From CBDATG01 sp965200145 (GTDB taxonomy: Bacteria; Chloroflexota; Dehalococcoidia; Lucifugimonadales; Lucifugimonadaceae), in assembly GCA_965200145.1 (NCBI GenBank), contig CBDATG010000002.1, positions 372,001 to 436,000 on the forward strand: a DNA stretch of 64,000 nt, written 5' to 3'. A program made the position numbers and the translations under genes. Under the pieces are notes generated by a model. It saw nothing but the letters and a program-made list of their open reading frames with translations, was not told where the DNA came from and made no database searches. Positions 16,600 through 25,010 of this stretch are shown in pieces (within the stretch, counting starts at the first letter, position 1; each line of letters starts with the position of its first letter).

Positions 16600-17817
16600 T
16601 TACCAGAGCGTGCCGTCAGTGGCTATCAGGGCGAGCTTTTCCTCCAGCTCGTCCCACCTGATGTAGCCGTAATGCACAGCCGCGATATTGTGCTCGCTGT
16701 CTAAGAAGTAAGTCGTTGGCGCAGCTGACACTTCGTACGCCCAGTGAATGTCCCCCGACATGTCTGGGATGCCCGGGTACGTCACGCCGAGCGAGTCGAG
16801 AAACTCAATGCCGCGCGCCGCCGTGTCGACCGCCATCCCTTGAATCCCGACGAAGGCAATGTTCGTGCCCGCCGCCTTGCTTCGCTTGTGTGCGTCTTCC
16901 AGGTTCGGCATCTCGGCACGGCACGGTGGGCATGACGGATACCAGAAGTTAATCACCATCGGAGTGCCTTCTAGCTCGCGGGTGTCAAACGTGCCGTGGT
17001 GAAAAGACTCGCCCGCGAAACCCGTTGCATCGCCAAAGCCCGCGAAAACCTGCGCCGGCCCGAACTCACGCTCCGGTTCTACATCAGCCACGGCCTCTAG
17101 TTCATCCGCCGCTTCGGCAGTGGGCTCAGCCGCCGAACTCGCCGATAGCTCGTCCAGTATCTCAACCAGCTTGTCGTGAGTCAGCGCGCCTTGCCACTTG
17201 CGGAACTCGTTGTGGTCCCGGTCGAGGAAGACCGTGGTGGGATACGAGAAGATCTCATACGCCAGTTGGATATGCGAGCCGTTGTCTGGCAACCCGGGGA
17301 ACGTGACGCCAAGCTCGGCGAACAGGTCGATGCCGTCCTGTATGCTGTCCAATCCGAGCTGTTGCACGCCAACGAACGCGATATCTCCGCCGCCGGGCGG
17401 GCCGTACTCCTGGTACGCGCTCTCGAATTCAGGCAGCTCGGCGCGACAAGGCGGGCAGGACGGGAACCAGAAATTGATTACAACGGGCTTGCCTTGCAAC
17501 TGCTGCGTATCGAACGGACTCGCGTTGAACGTATCACCGGCGAAACCCGACTCGTCGCCATAGCCATCGAAGACGCCAGAAACATATCCTGCTGTATCAC
17601 CAGAGTTTGTGTAGGCGGGGCTGTCGTATCCCACCGGCGATCCCGAGGCCGCTTCGGCAGCAGGTGCCTCTGTGGGAACGGCGGTTGACGGTGCAACGGT
17701 CGGCTCCGGCACATCCGTGGCAGTTGTACCACTGCCGCACGCCAACACGACGATCATCAGCCCGATGGCGAGCGTCGATCGGGCAGAGGCAGGGAATGAG
17801 GTTATCGTACTCTTCAT
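16600..17817 (-). CDS. Lipoprotein with two tandem TlpA/ResA-like thioredoxin domains
   Basis: This 405-aa protein begins MKSTITSFPASARS with a lipobox VLAC, then a Thr/Pro/Ala-rich linker. Two homologous thioredoxin-fold domains follow, each with a CPPC active site in the same context: WFPSCPPCRAELPEF in the first half and WYPSCPPCRAEMPNL in the second. Both have the later cis-Pro region (YPTTVFLD and APTTYFLD). TlpA/ResA proteins act on the outer face of the membrane, reducing apo-cytochrome c or other disulfides with electrons from CcdA. CPPC rather than CxxC with Glu/Pro is a common variant in this group. The exact start is uncertain (17817 or 17826). It lies downstream of glyQS on the same strand with a 75-nt gap. 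Confidence 0.88.
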   Translation of the reverse strand: MKSTITSFPASARSTLAIGLMIVVLACGSGTTATDVPEPTVAPSTAVPTEAPAAEAASGSPVGYDSPAYTNSGDTAGYVSGVFDGYGDESGFAGDTFNASPFDTQQLQGKPVVINFWFPSCPPCRAELPEFESAYQEYGPPGGGDIAFVGVQQLGLDSIQDGIDLFAELGVTFPGLPDNGSHIQLAYEIFSYPTTVFLDRDHNEFRKWQGALTHDKLVEILDELSASSAAEPTAEAADELEAVADVEPEREFGPAQVFAGFGDATGFAGESFHHGTFDTRELEGTPMVINFWYPSCPPCRAEMPNLEDAHKRSKAAGTNIAFVGIQGMAVDTAARGIEFLDSLGVTYPGIPDMSGDIHWAYEVSAAPTTYFLDSEHNIAAVHYGYIRWDELEEKLALIATDGTLW

Positions 17818-17892
17818 TGGTTGCATGTGAGGTGCTGAATATCTATACGCCAAACGGTTTCGCAACGATGCGCTGAGACAACCGGCAACCAG

Positions 17893-19236
17893 TTAGCTCG
17901 CGAACTGCTGCGTCATGTCATCAAGTTGACCACGCAGGGCGCTTACTAAGTCGCTGATCGGCGTCCGGATCTGCTCCATAGAGTCGCGATTGCGAACCGT
18001 TACCGCCGAGTCGGATTCCACGGTCTCGAAGTCCACTGTAACGCACATCGGCGTGCCGATTTCGTCCTGCCGCCTGTACCGTCGACCTATGCTTTGCGTC
18101 TCATCGTACTGCGTGCTGAACTCTGACCTGACCAGATCGTAAACCCGTCGTGCCGTCGGTGTCAGTTTATCGTTGCGGCTCAACGGTAGCACCGCCACCT
18201 GATATGGCGCAATCTTCGGATGGAATCGTAGCACCACGCGCTGCGTGTCGTTCACCGTTTCCTCATCGTATGCGTCAACGATGAATGCCAACGCCGACCT
18301 GTCCGCGCCCATCGCCGGCTCAACGACGTATGGCACATACCGCCGATTGTTGGGCTGATCGTTGTACGAGAGGTCCCTACCGGACTTCGCGATGTGGGCG
18401 CCGAGGTCGTAGTCGGTCCGATTCGAGATCGTCTCCAGCTCGCCCCAACCCCAAGGAAAGAGGAACTCAATATCCGCGCTCGCTTTGGAGTAGTGCGGCA
18501 GCTCATCGGCTCCATGCTCTCGAACACGCAACTTGTCAGAACGAAGGCCCAGTCCCGCAAACCAGTCGAACGAATAATCAATCCAGTACCGATGCCACTC
18601 GTCATCGGTGCCGGGTTCGCAGAAGAACTCCATCTCCATCTGCTCGAACTCCCGCGTCCGAAACGTGAAGTTGCCCGGCGTTATCTCGTTGCGGAACGAC
18701 TTACCCTGTTGCGCGATGCCGAACGGAACACGCACACGGCTCGATTTCACAACATTGTCGAAGTCCACGAACATCGCCTGCGCCGTCTCAGGACGCAGAT
18801 ATACGACGTTGTCGCCGTCGTCAACTGGCCCGATATGCGTCCTGAACATCAAGTTGAAGAGACGCGGCTCGCCCAAATCACCTCCGTCTTCACATTCGGG
18901 ACAACCGTCAGTCTCCAGCAGGTCCTCGCGGAACCTTTTCTTGCACCGGTTGCACTCAACCAACGGGTCGGTGAAGCTGTCTACATGCCCGCTCGCAACC
19001 CAGACGTTCGGGTGCATCAGAATCGACGCGTCAATGCCAACGATGTCATCGCGATCGCGCACGAACGCCTTCCACCACTGATCCTTAACGTTGCGCTTCA
19101 ACTCAACGCCTGCAGGACCGTAATCGTACAGGCTGCCCAAGCCGCCGTATATCTCGCTGCTCTGGAAGATGAACCCCCGACGCTTGCAGAGACTGACGAC
19201 CGTGTCGAGTGGAACGTTGTGCAGATTTCGCTTCAA
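17893..19236 (-). CDS. glyQS: Glycyl-tRNA synthetase, single-chain class II type
   Basis: This cytoplasmic enzyme charges tRNA-Gly. The 447 aa match the dimeric alpha2 type: GGLGSLYDYGPAGVELKRN near the N terminus, a four-Cys zinc-binding insertion (CNRCKKRFREDLLETDGCPEC region, residues ~95-116), motif 2 FRNEITPGNFTFRTREFEQ, motif 3 region EPAMGADRSALAFIVDAY, and a C-terminal anticodon-binding domain starting APYQVAVLPL. The length fits the family. This single-chain form, instead of the alpha2-beta2 glyQ/glyS pair, is typical of Chloroflexota, Actinobacteria, Deinococci and archaea/eukaryotes. Confidence 0.95.
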   Translation of the reverse strand: MKRNLHNVPLDTVVSLCKRRGFIFQSSEIYGGLGSLYDYGPAGVELKRNVKDQWWKAFVRDRDDIVGIDASILMHPNVWVASGHVDSFTDPLVECNRCKKRFREDLLETDGCPECEDGGDLGEPRLFNLMFRTHIGPVDDGDNVVYLRPETAQAMFVDFDNVVKSSRVRVPFGIAQQGKSFRNEITPGNFTFRTREFEQMEMEFFCEPGTDDEWHRYWIDYSFDWFAGLGLRSDKLRVREHGADELPHYSKASADIEFLFPWGWGELETISNRTDYDLGAHIAKSGRDLSYNDQPNNRRYVPYVVEPAMGADRSALAFIVDAYDEETVNDTQRVVLRFHPKIAPYQVAVLPLSRNDKLTPTARRVYDLVRSEFSTQYDETQSIGRRYRRQDEIGTPMCVTVDFETVESDSAVTVRNRDSMEQIRTPISDLVSALRGQLDDMTQQFAS

Positions 19237-19337
19237 TTCATGCCTTTGGGACTCAGGTTCGCATTGGAAACGCGTGGGATGCCTTCTGCCACGCGTCTAC
19301 TCTGAGTCTATGTTGCGACGCGCCGATCGCGGGCGAT

Positions 19338-20324
19338 TCACGAATGCAACCGCAACATCTCGACCGCGAACCAGAGCGCCATCGCACCGCCACGATCGTC
19401 GAAACCCGTAACGGATTCCCGGTTCCGATACTCGTCGATATTGGCAAGCGGCCCAGTACCAACGCACACCCTGGAAACTTCGCCGTTTGGCCCAATGCCG
19501 GCCGACACTCCGCGCCACGCCGCGTTGACCTCCGACAACCACTCGTCGCGATACACCCAGCCCGACGTTATACCACTCGCTATCGAGATGCCTATCATGC
19601 AAGTCGCACTCATCTCCGTGTACGTGTCTGAAGCGTCGATTACCTGCCGCCACATACCACTGGCACCGTCCTGGTGCAAGCGCAAACCTTCAAGATGTGA
19701 AACGTGGTTCGGGAATAGGTCGTTGTACATCCGAGTCCAACCTCCGCGCAACGCCTCAGAGTAACCCAACGCAGCGAAACCGTTGCCACGACCCCAGCGA
19801 TACGGCGACGAAAGACAGTGCGAGTAGAGCCAATGACGACTTACGCGCTCGTAGCACTTATACAGAAAGCGGTTGGCGATGTTCAGATAGCGCGCATCGC
19901 CAGTAACGTCAGTCGCACGACGCAACACCGTAGCAGCGAAAAACATGTCCTCAACGCGATAATCCGGGTCCAACACCTCAGGCATCCCGTCCGGACGCGT
20001 CGCCAAGAAGCGGTCCGCTGTACGCACCAGCAGATCCTTCGCGCCCTTGAGGTGCAACAACTCGGATGCCCAGTTGATGCCGGCGTAGTTAGCAGTGCCA
20101 TCCGATGTGTCAAACACAGCATCAGGATCGGACAAGTGAGGCGCAACTATGGCGGCAATCTCATCCGTGGGATCGGGATACTCAGCATCCAGTTGCGCCA
20201 GCTCCAGTCGGGCAGTAAGCGCAACACCCTGCGTGTACACAACTGGACGATCCAGCCGATGCCCATACCGCGCCGCGAGAATGCGTGCCTTGTCAAGAGC
20301 GTCCTGTCGGATGGAGTCCGTCAT
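19338..20324 (-). CDS. GH105-like (alpha/alpha)6-barrel protein, unsaturated uronyl hydrolase-like
   Basis: This 328-aa protein begins MTDSIRQDALDKARILAARYG when the internal start is used. Repeating helix-pair segments and the stretches SPYRWGRGNGFAALGYSEAL and GMWRQVIDASDTYTEMSATC match the unsaturated rhamnogalacturonyl hydrolase (YteR/YesR) pattern, in which an Asp hydrates the unsaturated sugar. DGTANYAGINWASELL at the N-terminal third also fits. No signal peptide is predicted, so it would act on imported oligosaccharides. No pectin lyase or sugar transporter is nearby, so the assignment is by motif only. It is divergent from lipoprotein array 1; the 261-nt gap probably contains both promoters. 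Confidence 0.65.
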   Translation of the reverse strand: MTDSIRQDALDKARILAARYGHRLDRPVVYTQGVALTARLELAQLDAEYPDPTDEIAAIVAPHLSDPDAVFDTSDGTANYAGINWASELLHLKGAKDLLVRTADRFLATRPDGMPEVLDPDYRVEDMFFAATVLRRATDVTGDARYLNIANRFLYKCYERVSRHWLYSHCLSSPYRWGRGNGFAALGYSEALRGGWTRMYNDLFPNHVSHLEGLRLHQDGASGMWRQVIDASDTYTEMSATCMIGISIASGITSGWVYRDEWLSEVNAAWRGVSAGIGPNGEVSRVCVGTGPLANIDEYRNRESVTGFDDRGGAMALWFAVEMLRLHS

Positions 20325-20585
20325 GGCGGTAATGATACCAGCAGCGACTTGGGCGCAGTCTGTGAACGGGCGCAAACAGTGCTCGACGCAACAGCTGCGA
20401 TTCCAGTGACTGGCGCAGTCTTCAGCCGGAATTCCGATTGGCGGGTTATTGGCAAAGATTCTCGGCCAGGACGGGAACTTTCTTGGCGTGCCGTGCGTCT
20501 AGACCTCAGGCGCGACGCACCGTCGCGGCGTTACACAACACATCAACGAATACAAAGCCGCTAGAGCCACAGGAGGTCATGCAGG

Positions 20586-22685
20586 ATGAGCCCAAGGAGA
20601 ATCGCATTGCTCAGCGCGATCCAACTCGCGCTGGTACTCACTCTCACTGCGTGTGGGAGTGGAGCGGTTCGGGATGATGGCTCTCTGTTTCTTGAGCCGT
20701 GCTTGCCTATTGACGGGTCTGATGTCGACCCTTGCTTGCGTGACCCGTATTGGGAGATGCCTTCTCTCGTACACGCGGATTATTCGTCTGATGCCGTTCC
20801 CACGTCGCCGATCGACCTGTTCGTTCGGCTACAGAGATGGGCAGAGTATAGCCATGACTACGAGGGAATTGCCACCCCGCAGTTCTATGTCCGGGGAACT
20901 TTCGTTCCGGGCAGTGCGCGTTGCTCGAAATCGGATCCGTGGTCGAACGCGGGATACAGTTTCGTAAGTTTCGATTGCTTCGTAGACCTTCGCATAAACG
21001 AGTACTTCAACGGCGACGGGCCAAAGACAATACCGATCTTCGTCTATTGGGGAAGTGCCCTCGAAAATGAGCTGACAGATACTCATCAATTGTTCAAAGG
21101 CGGTTGGCCGGGAACTGCTATTGAAGGAAGGGAAATGGTCGTCGCGCTCGTTCGTCCGATTCGTACCTCCGACACAGTATGGGGTGCTTGGAGCTGGGTG
21201 AAGAACGCGAGTTGGGACGTGCAACGACGTGAAGACAGCAAGGTCGTCGTCGTTTCGCTTTGGACGGGAGTTTTCCACCCTGACGACCCGAGCCAATGGG
21301 AATACAAGCTTGAGGAGTTCAGGCCATTGGTGAAGGACGCGATGGCGCGGTTCCGAGCGGACACCGGCGGCCGTGTCGGGTACCATCCGGATGACCCGGA
21401 ATTCGCGAGAGACGCAAGCGGCGCATCGTTGATCAAGCACATGAGAAACCTCAAAGCTTTCAGCGATGATGATGTCACGCCCGCACCAGCCCCGACAGTG
21501 CCAGGCGAGACGGACCCCGATCCGTACGGTTTCAGCGTCAACAGGGACACGCTGACCGCCTCGGCAGAGGACCACTTCGCCACTGAAACGCCCGATCCAG
21601 AATACTCGCCCAGCCCCGCGGCGACAGATTCGGTTGCGACTTCGCAACTTGAAGTTGTCGTACCACCCTGTCTCCCGTTCCCCGGCTCCGATGTTGACCC
21701 ATGCGGGCGAAGAGACTCTTTCGACACGTTCACCCCCGGCATCGAGGCCACCGTGCAAATTCCCGATGTGGTGGAGACCATCACGCAGAGCTTCCTACGG
21801 TGGTCAGACCGTCCATATTGGGCTACTCACTTCGTGGTTCGTGCCACCGTCATTCCTGGGTCGACTCGGTGCGGACCTAAGGTACCCGTTGCGAGTCATC
21901 TTGCCGCTTACAAATCTGGTGATTCGAACTCGACGGCGCAAGAGTCATTTTGCTATGTCGATCTCTCCGTGAACGAATACCTAGTGGGGCAAGGACCGTC
22001 CAGAATTACCGCGACGACTGGTGTGAACATACAAGGTTACCATTACGATTCCGAATGTGGCGCGTTGTGCCGTGCGCACGGTGCCGAGGAAGTGCGAGCC
22101 ACTGGAATTGAAGGAGTGGAGTGGATTCTGTATCTGGGCGGACCACGTCAGCTCGGCCAGGGCACCTGGGACATAGACGGAGTATTCGATGTACAACGAA
22201 GGCAAGACGGTACTGTGGTGGTCGTCAACCGTTACAAAGGGGTCATTCTCGAGCGTTCCAAACCCGAGAATTACGATGTGAACCTATCTCGATTAGAACA
22301 GCCGCTTGACGGCTTCAGGAAGAATGTGACGGAAGCGTTCGCAGCATTCGTTGCGTTGACTGGTGGTCGTACGGGGACCGTGAATGACAAGGAAGGAAGA
22401 CTGCCGCCGATATTGGCATCCAACGCCGGGCCGGCCGGGTTCAACGACTTCCTTGTGCGAACTCGGTTGTCTGAAGGTACGCCAGCACCACCACCAGTTC
22501 CAGGTGAGAACGACCCGAACCCCGACGGCCTGCGCATCAACGACATCATCGCCACTAAGGTGGCCGGTGGCGTCAGAATCCCAGGCGGCCTGGAAGACAC
22601 ACCCACACCGGTGTCCGCGCTCGGCGACGAACGGACGGCCACGACGACCGCTCCAACACCAGAAAGCGAGGGGTCAGATGAATAG
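20586..22685 (+). CDS. Array lipoprotein 1: fusion of a type A and a type B domain
   Basis: First gene of array 1, 699 aa. A signal peptide with lipobox LTAC (Cys23) is followed by a type A domain: EPCLPIDGSDVDPC, VRGTFVPGSARC, DCFVDLRINEYFNGDGP, WDVQRRED and a TPAPAPTVPGETDPDP end. After a linker (~residues 315-350) comes a complete type B domain: VPPCLPFPGSDVDPC, VVRATVIPGSTRC, CYVDLSVNEYLVGQGP and FDVQRRQDG, then the common tail VSALGDERTATTTAPTPESE. The type B half closely resembles the separate gene at 58342. Every other family member has one domain, so this is probably a fusion that deleted a junction and signal peptide. AGGAGG lies 9 nt upstream of the ATG. The function is unknown. Confidence 0.85.
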   Translation: MSPRRIALLSAIQLALVLTLTACGSGAVRDDGSLFLEPCLPIDGSDVDPCLRDPYWEMPSLVHADYSSDAVPTSPIDLFVRLQRWAEYSHDYEGIATPQFYVRGTFVPGSARCSKSDPWSNAGYSFVSFDCFVDLRINEYFNGDGPKTIPIFVYWGSALENELTDTHQLFKGGWPGTAIEGREMVVALVRPIRTSDTVWGAWSWVKNASWDVQRREDSKVVVVSLWTGVFHPDDPSQWEYKLEEFRPLVKDAMARFRADTGGRVGYHPDDPEFARDASGASLIKHMRNLKAFSDDDVTPAPAPTVPGETDPDPYGFSVNRDTLTASAEDHFATETPDPEYSPSPAATDSVATSQLEVVVPPCLPFPGSDVDPCGRRDSFDTFTPGIEATVQIPDVVETITQSFLRWSDRPYWATHFVVRATVIPGSTRCGPKVPVASHLAAYKSGDSNSTAQESFCYVDLSVNEYLVGQGPSRITATTGVNIQGYHYDSECGALCRAHGAEEVRATGIEGVEWILYLGGPRQLGQGTWDIDGVFDVQRRQDGTVVVVNRYKGVILERSKPENYDVNLSRLEQPLDGFRKNVTEAFAAFVALTGGRTGTVNDKEGRLPPILASNAGPAGFNDFLVRTRLSEGTPAPPPVPGENDPNPDGLRINDIIATKVAGGVRIPGGLEDTPTPVSALGDERTATTTAPTPESEGSDE

Positions 22686-22745
22686 GTTAGCAATACCGCT
22701 CGCCATCGGCGTGGCAAGCCTGTTGTTTCTCGCTGTTGCTGCATG
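22584..22745 (+). repeat. Lipoprotein junction cassette J1
   Basis: The constant DNA between genes 1 and 2 runs from GGCGGCCTGGAAGACAC in the upstream tail through the Shine-Dalgarno site GAGG and the ATGAATAG overlap (22678-22685) into the downstream signal peptide. Confidence 0.85.
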
Positions 22746-23805
22746 TTTTCAAGCCGGTGAGGAAGATGCGCCGTTCACCGAACCGTGTATTCCACTTGAC
22801 GGGTCCACAATAGACCCATGCTACCGAGATCCGTTATGGAGTCTGGAGACGGGAATAGCAATGAGCATCGCCGACGATGCCGTACCGGAATTGCCGATCG
22901 ATCTGTTTACGGAGATCAAGGACTCAGCGGAATACGGTGACTCGGCAGGACTCACAGCACCGCAGTTCTTTGTTCGTGGTGTCTTCGTGCCAGGAAGCGC
23001 GCGTTGTACGGAGGCCGCTGTGATCACAATGGCAGCAACGCGTCAACAGATGGAATTCGCTCCCCGACCCGTGCGAAGCGGAATTGCCTCTGATGAAGAA
23101 TGGGTCCATTTCAATTGCTTCGTCGACATGAGGGTGACCGAATACTTCAACGGCGACGGGCCTGGCACTATTCCGATCATCGTCTATTGGGGCGACGCGT
23201 ATAGGGAGCCTACGCCTCTCCACCAAGCATTTCTCAGGGGATGGCCGGGAACCCAACTCGAGGGTAAAGAAATGGTTGTAGCTCTGATTCGTCCCTTGGA
23301 CATTTCTGTAGCCGCTTGGGGTTACAAATACACGTTAGGTTGGGATGTGCAACGACGCGAAGATGGAGAAGTTGTCGTGGTTTCTCTTTGGGCGGGGCTA
23401 TTGGGTGTTTCCGATACGAGTGAGTGGGAATACACGCTCAATGAGTTCAGGCCAATGGTGAAGGACGCAATGACGCGATTCCGAGCAGACACGGGCGGAC
23501 GTATCGGTTATCACGCTGATGACCCGGAATTCGCAGAAGACGCTAACGGTGCGTCGCTCATCGAAAACTTAAGGGACCTCGGCGCCTTCACGGTTGACGA
23601 TGTAACCCCGGTACCAGCCCCGACGGTGCCGGGTGAAACGGACCCGGATCCATACGGTTTTAGCGTCAACGAAGACACACTGACCGCCTCGCCGGAAGTC
23701 CCGGGCGGCCTGGAAGACACGCCAACCCCGGCGTCCGCGCTCGGCGACGAGCCTACGGCCACGGCGACCGCTCCAACACCAGAAAGCGAGGCGTCAGATG
23801 AATAG
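22678..23805 (+). CDS. Array lipoprotein 2, type A
   Basis: This 375-aa protein begins MNRLAIPLAIGVASLLFLAV with lipobox AVAAC (Cys23). The start overlaps the previous stop by 8 nt (ATGAATAG), and GAGG lies about 8 nt before the ATG inside the upstream gene's tail codons. The mature type A domain has EPCIPLDGSTIDPC, VRGVFVPGSARC, NCFVDMRVTEYFNGDGP, LEGKEMVVALIRP and WDVQRREDGEVVVVSLW. The tail is GGLEDTPTPASALGDEPT and on to SDE. The four Cys outside the lipobox are conserved in the family and probably form two disulfides. A divergent NTR/TIMP-like beta-barrel is possible from the VxGxFVPG...VNEYxxGxGP pattern, but unproven. Confidence 0.85.
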   Translation: MNRLAIPLAIGVASLLFLAVAACFQAGEEDAPFTEPCIPLDGSTIDPCYRDPLWSLETGIAMSIADDAVPELPIDLFTEIKDSAEYGDSAGLTAPQFFVRGVFVPGSARCTEAAVITMAATRQQMEFAPRPVRSGIASDEEWVHFNCFVDMRVTEYFNGDGPGTIPIIVYWGDAYREPTPLHQAFLRGWPGTQLEGKEMVVALIRPLDISVAAWGYKYTLGWDVQRREDGEVVVVSLWAGLLGVSDTSEWEYTLNEFRPMVKDAMTRFRADTGGRIGYHADDPEFAEDANGASLIENLRDLGAFTVDDVTPVPAPTVPGETDPDPYGFSVNEDTLTASPEVPGGLEDTPTPASALGDEPTATATAPTPESEASDE

Positions 23806-23870
23806 GTTATCAATACCGCTCGCCATCGGTGCGGCCTGCTCGCTGCTAATCGCTGTCGGGTGTTTTCAAA
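23704..23870 (+). repeat. Lipoprotein junction cassette J2
   Basis: Same elements as J1, with the overlap at 23798-23805. It is almost identical to J3 through the whole signal-peptide region, including TGCGGCCTGCTCGCTGCTAA. Confidence 0.88.
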
Positions 23871-24934
23871 CGACCGAGGGCGTAACTCCGTTTGTTGAGC
23901 CCTGCATCCCCCTTGAGGGATCGAAAGTAGATCCATGCTTGCGTGAACCACTCTGGCAGATGGATTCGAGGCAGTCGGCGAGTTACGCTGCTGACGCGAT
24001 CCCGAATTCGCCAATCGATTTGTTCACTGAGATGGCATCGATGGGAGAGGATAGCGGTCGCAGTGGCAGTCCAGGATTATTCACCCCGCAGTTTTATGTT
24101 CGTGGGACTTTCGTCCCTGGAAGCGCACGTTGTTCGAAAGCATCGAAAATTGTAAAAGCGGCAGAACGTTCAACTAAGTTCTTCCCGGCGCAACCAGTGA
24201 TTGGCGGAAACGCAACCAGCGATGGATTTGTATGGTTCAATTGCTTTGTCGACCTCAGGGTGAATGAGTACCTCAACGGCGATGGACCGGTGAAGATCCC
24301 TCTACTCGTCTATTGGGGGCATGCCGGCGAAGATGAATCCGGAGAGAGTCATCAAGCATTCCTTAGAGGTTGGCCCGGAACTTCCCTTGAAGGGAAGGAA
24401 ATGGTCGTTGTGCTGGTTCGGCCCATCGACATCTCTGTCGGCACTTGGCGATGGTCGCGTAATGAAAGTTGGGATGTGCAACGGCGCGACGACGGCAAGA
24501 TCGTAGTCGTTTCGCTGTGGGCGGGAGTACTGGGTGTTGCTGACACGAGTCAATGGGAGTACACGCTTGAAGAGTTCAGGCCAAAGGTTAAAGACGCGAT
24601 GACGCGCTTCAGAGCCGATACAGGTGGACGAATCGGTTATCACCAGGATGACCCGGACTTCGCGAAAGACGCAAACGGTGCCTCGTTAATCGAGAACCTG
24701 AGGGACCTCGGAGCTTTTACCGTCAACGACATCACACCCGCACCGGCACCGACGGTTCCAGGTGAGACCGACCCAGATCCGTACGGGTACAGCGTCAACG
24801 AGGACACACTGACGGTATCCCCGGAAGTCCCCGGCGGCCTGGAAGGCACGCCTACCCCAGTGTCCGCGCTAGGGGATGAGCCGACGGCCACGGCAACCGC
24901 TCCAACACCAGAAAGCGAGGCGTCAGATGAATAG
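23798..24934 (+). CDS. Array lipoprotein 3, type A
   Basis: This 378-aa protein has signal peptide MNRLSIPLAIGAACSLLIAV and lipid-anchor Cys22. The landmarks are EPCIPLEGSKVDPC (~34-47), VRGTFVPGSARC (~101-112), NCFVDLRVNEYLNGDGP (~147-163), LEGKEMVVVLVRP, WDVQRRDDGKIVVVS (~225) and the tail from ~345. Its start overlaps the preceding stop by 8 nt and its stop overlaps the next start by 8 nt, so translation is probably coupled through the array. Its signal-peptide DNA is almost identical to that of the next gene, indicating recent duplication or conversion. The function is not recognised; it is surface or periplasmic and lipid-anchored by prediction. Confidence 0.85.
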   Translation: MNRLSIPLAIGAACSLLIAVGCFQTTEGVTPFVEPCIPLEGSKVDPCLREPLWQMDSRQSASYAADAIPNSPIDLFTEMASMGEDSGRSGSPGLFTPQFYVRGTFVPGSARCSKASKIVKAAERSTKFFPAQPVIGGNATSDGFVWFNCFVDLRVNEYLNGDGPVKIPLLVYWGHAGEDESGESHQAFLRGWPGTSLEGKEMVVVLVRPIDISVGTWRWSRNESWDVQRRDDGKIVVVSLWAGVLGVADTSQWEYTLEEFRPKVKDAMTRFRADTGGRIGYHQDDPDFAKDANGASLIENLRDLGAFTVNDITPAPAPTVPGETDPDPYGYSVNEDTLTVSPEVPGGLEGTPTPVSALGDEPTATATAPTPESEASDE

Positions 24935-25010
24935 GTTATCAATACCACTCGCCGTCGGTGCGGCCTGCTCGCTGCTAATCGCTGTCGGGTGTTCTCAAAC
25001 GACCGAGGAC
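24833..25010 (+). repeat. Lipoprotein junction cassette J3
   Basis: Overlap at 24927-24934. It matches J2 with only scattered substitutions as far as the codons after the lipid Cys, then the two genes diverge. Confidence 0.88.

Noticed and set aside
18394..19305. 303-aa plus-strand frame
   Set aside because: Antisense of glyQS, whose motifs are unambiguous.
20829..21758. 309-aa reverse-strand frame
   Set aside because: Antisense of the fusion lipoprotein; sequence has no domain pattern.
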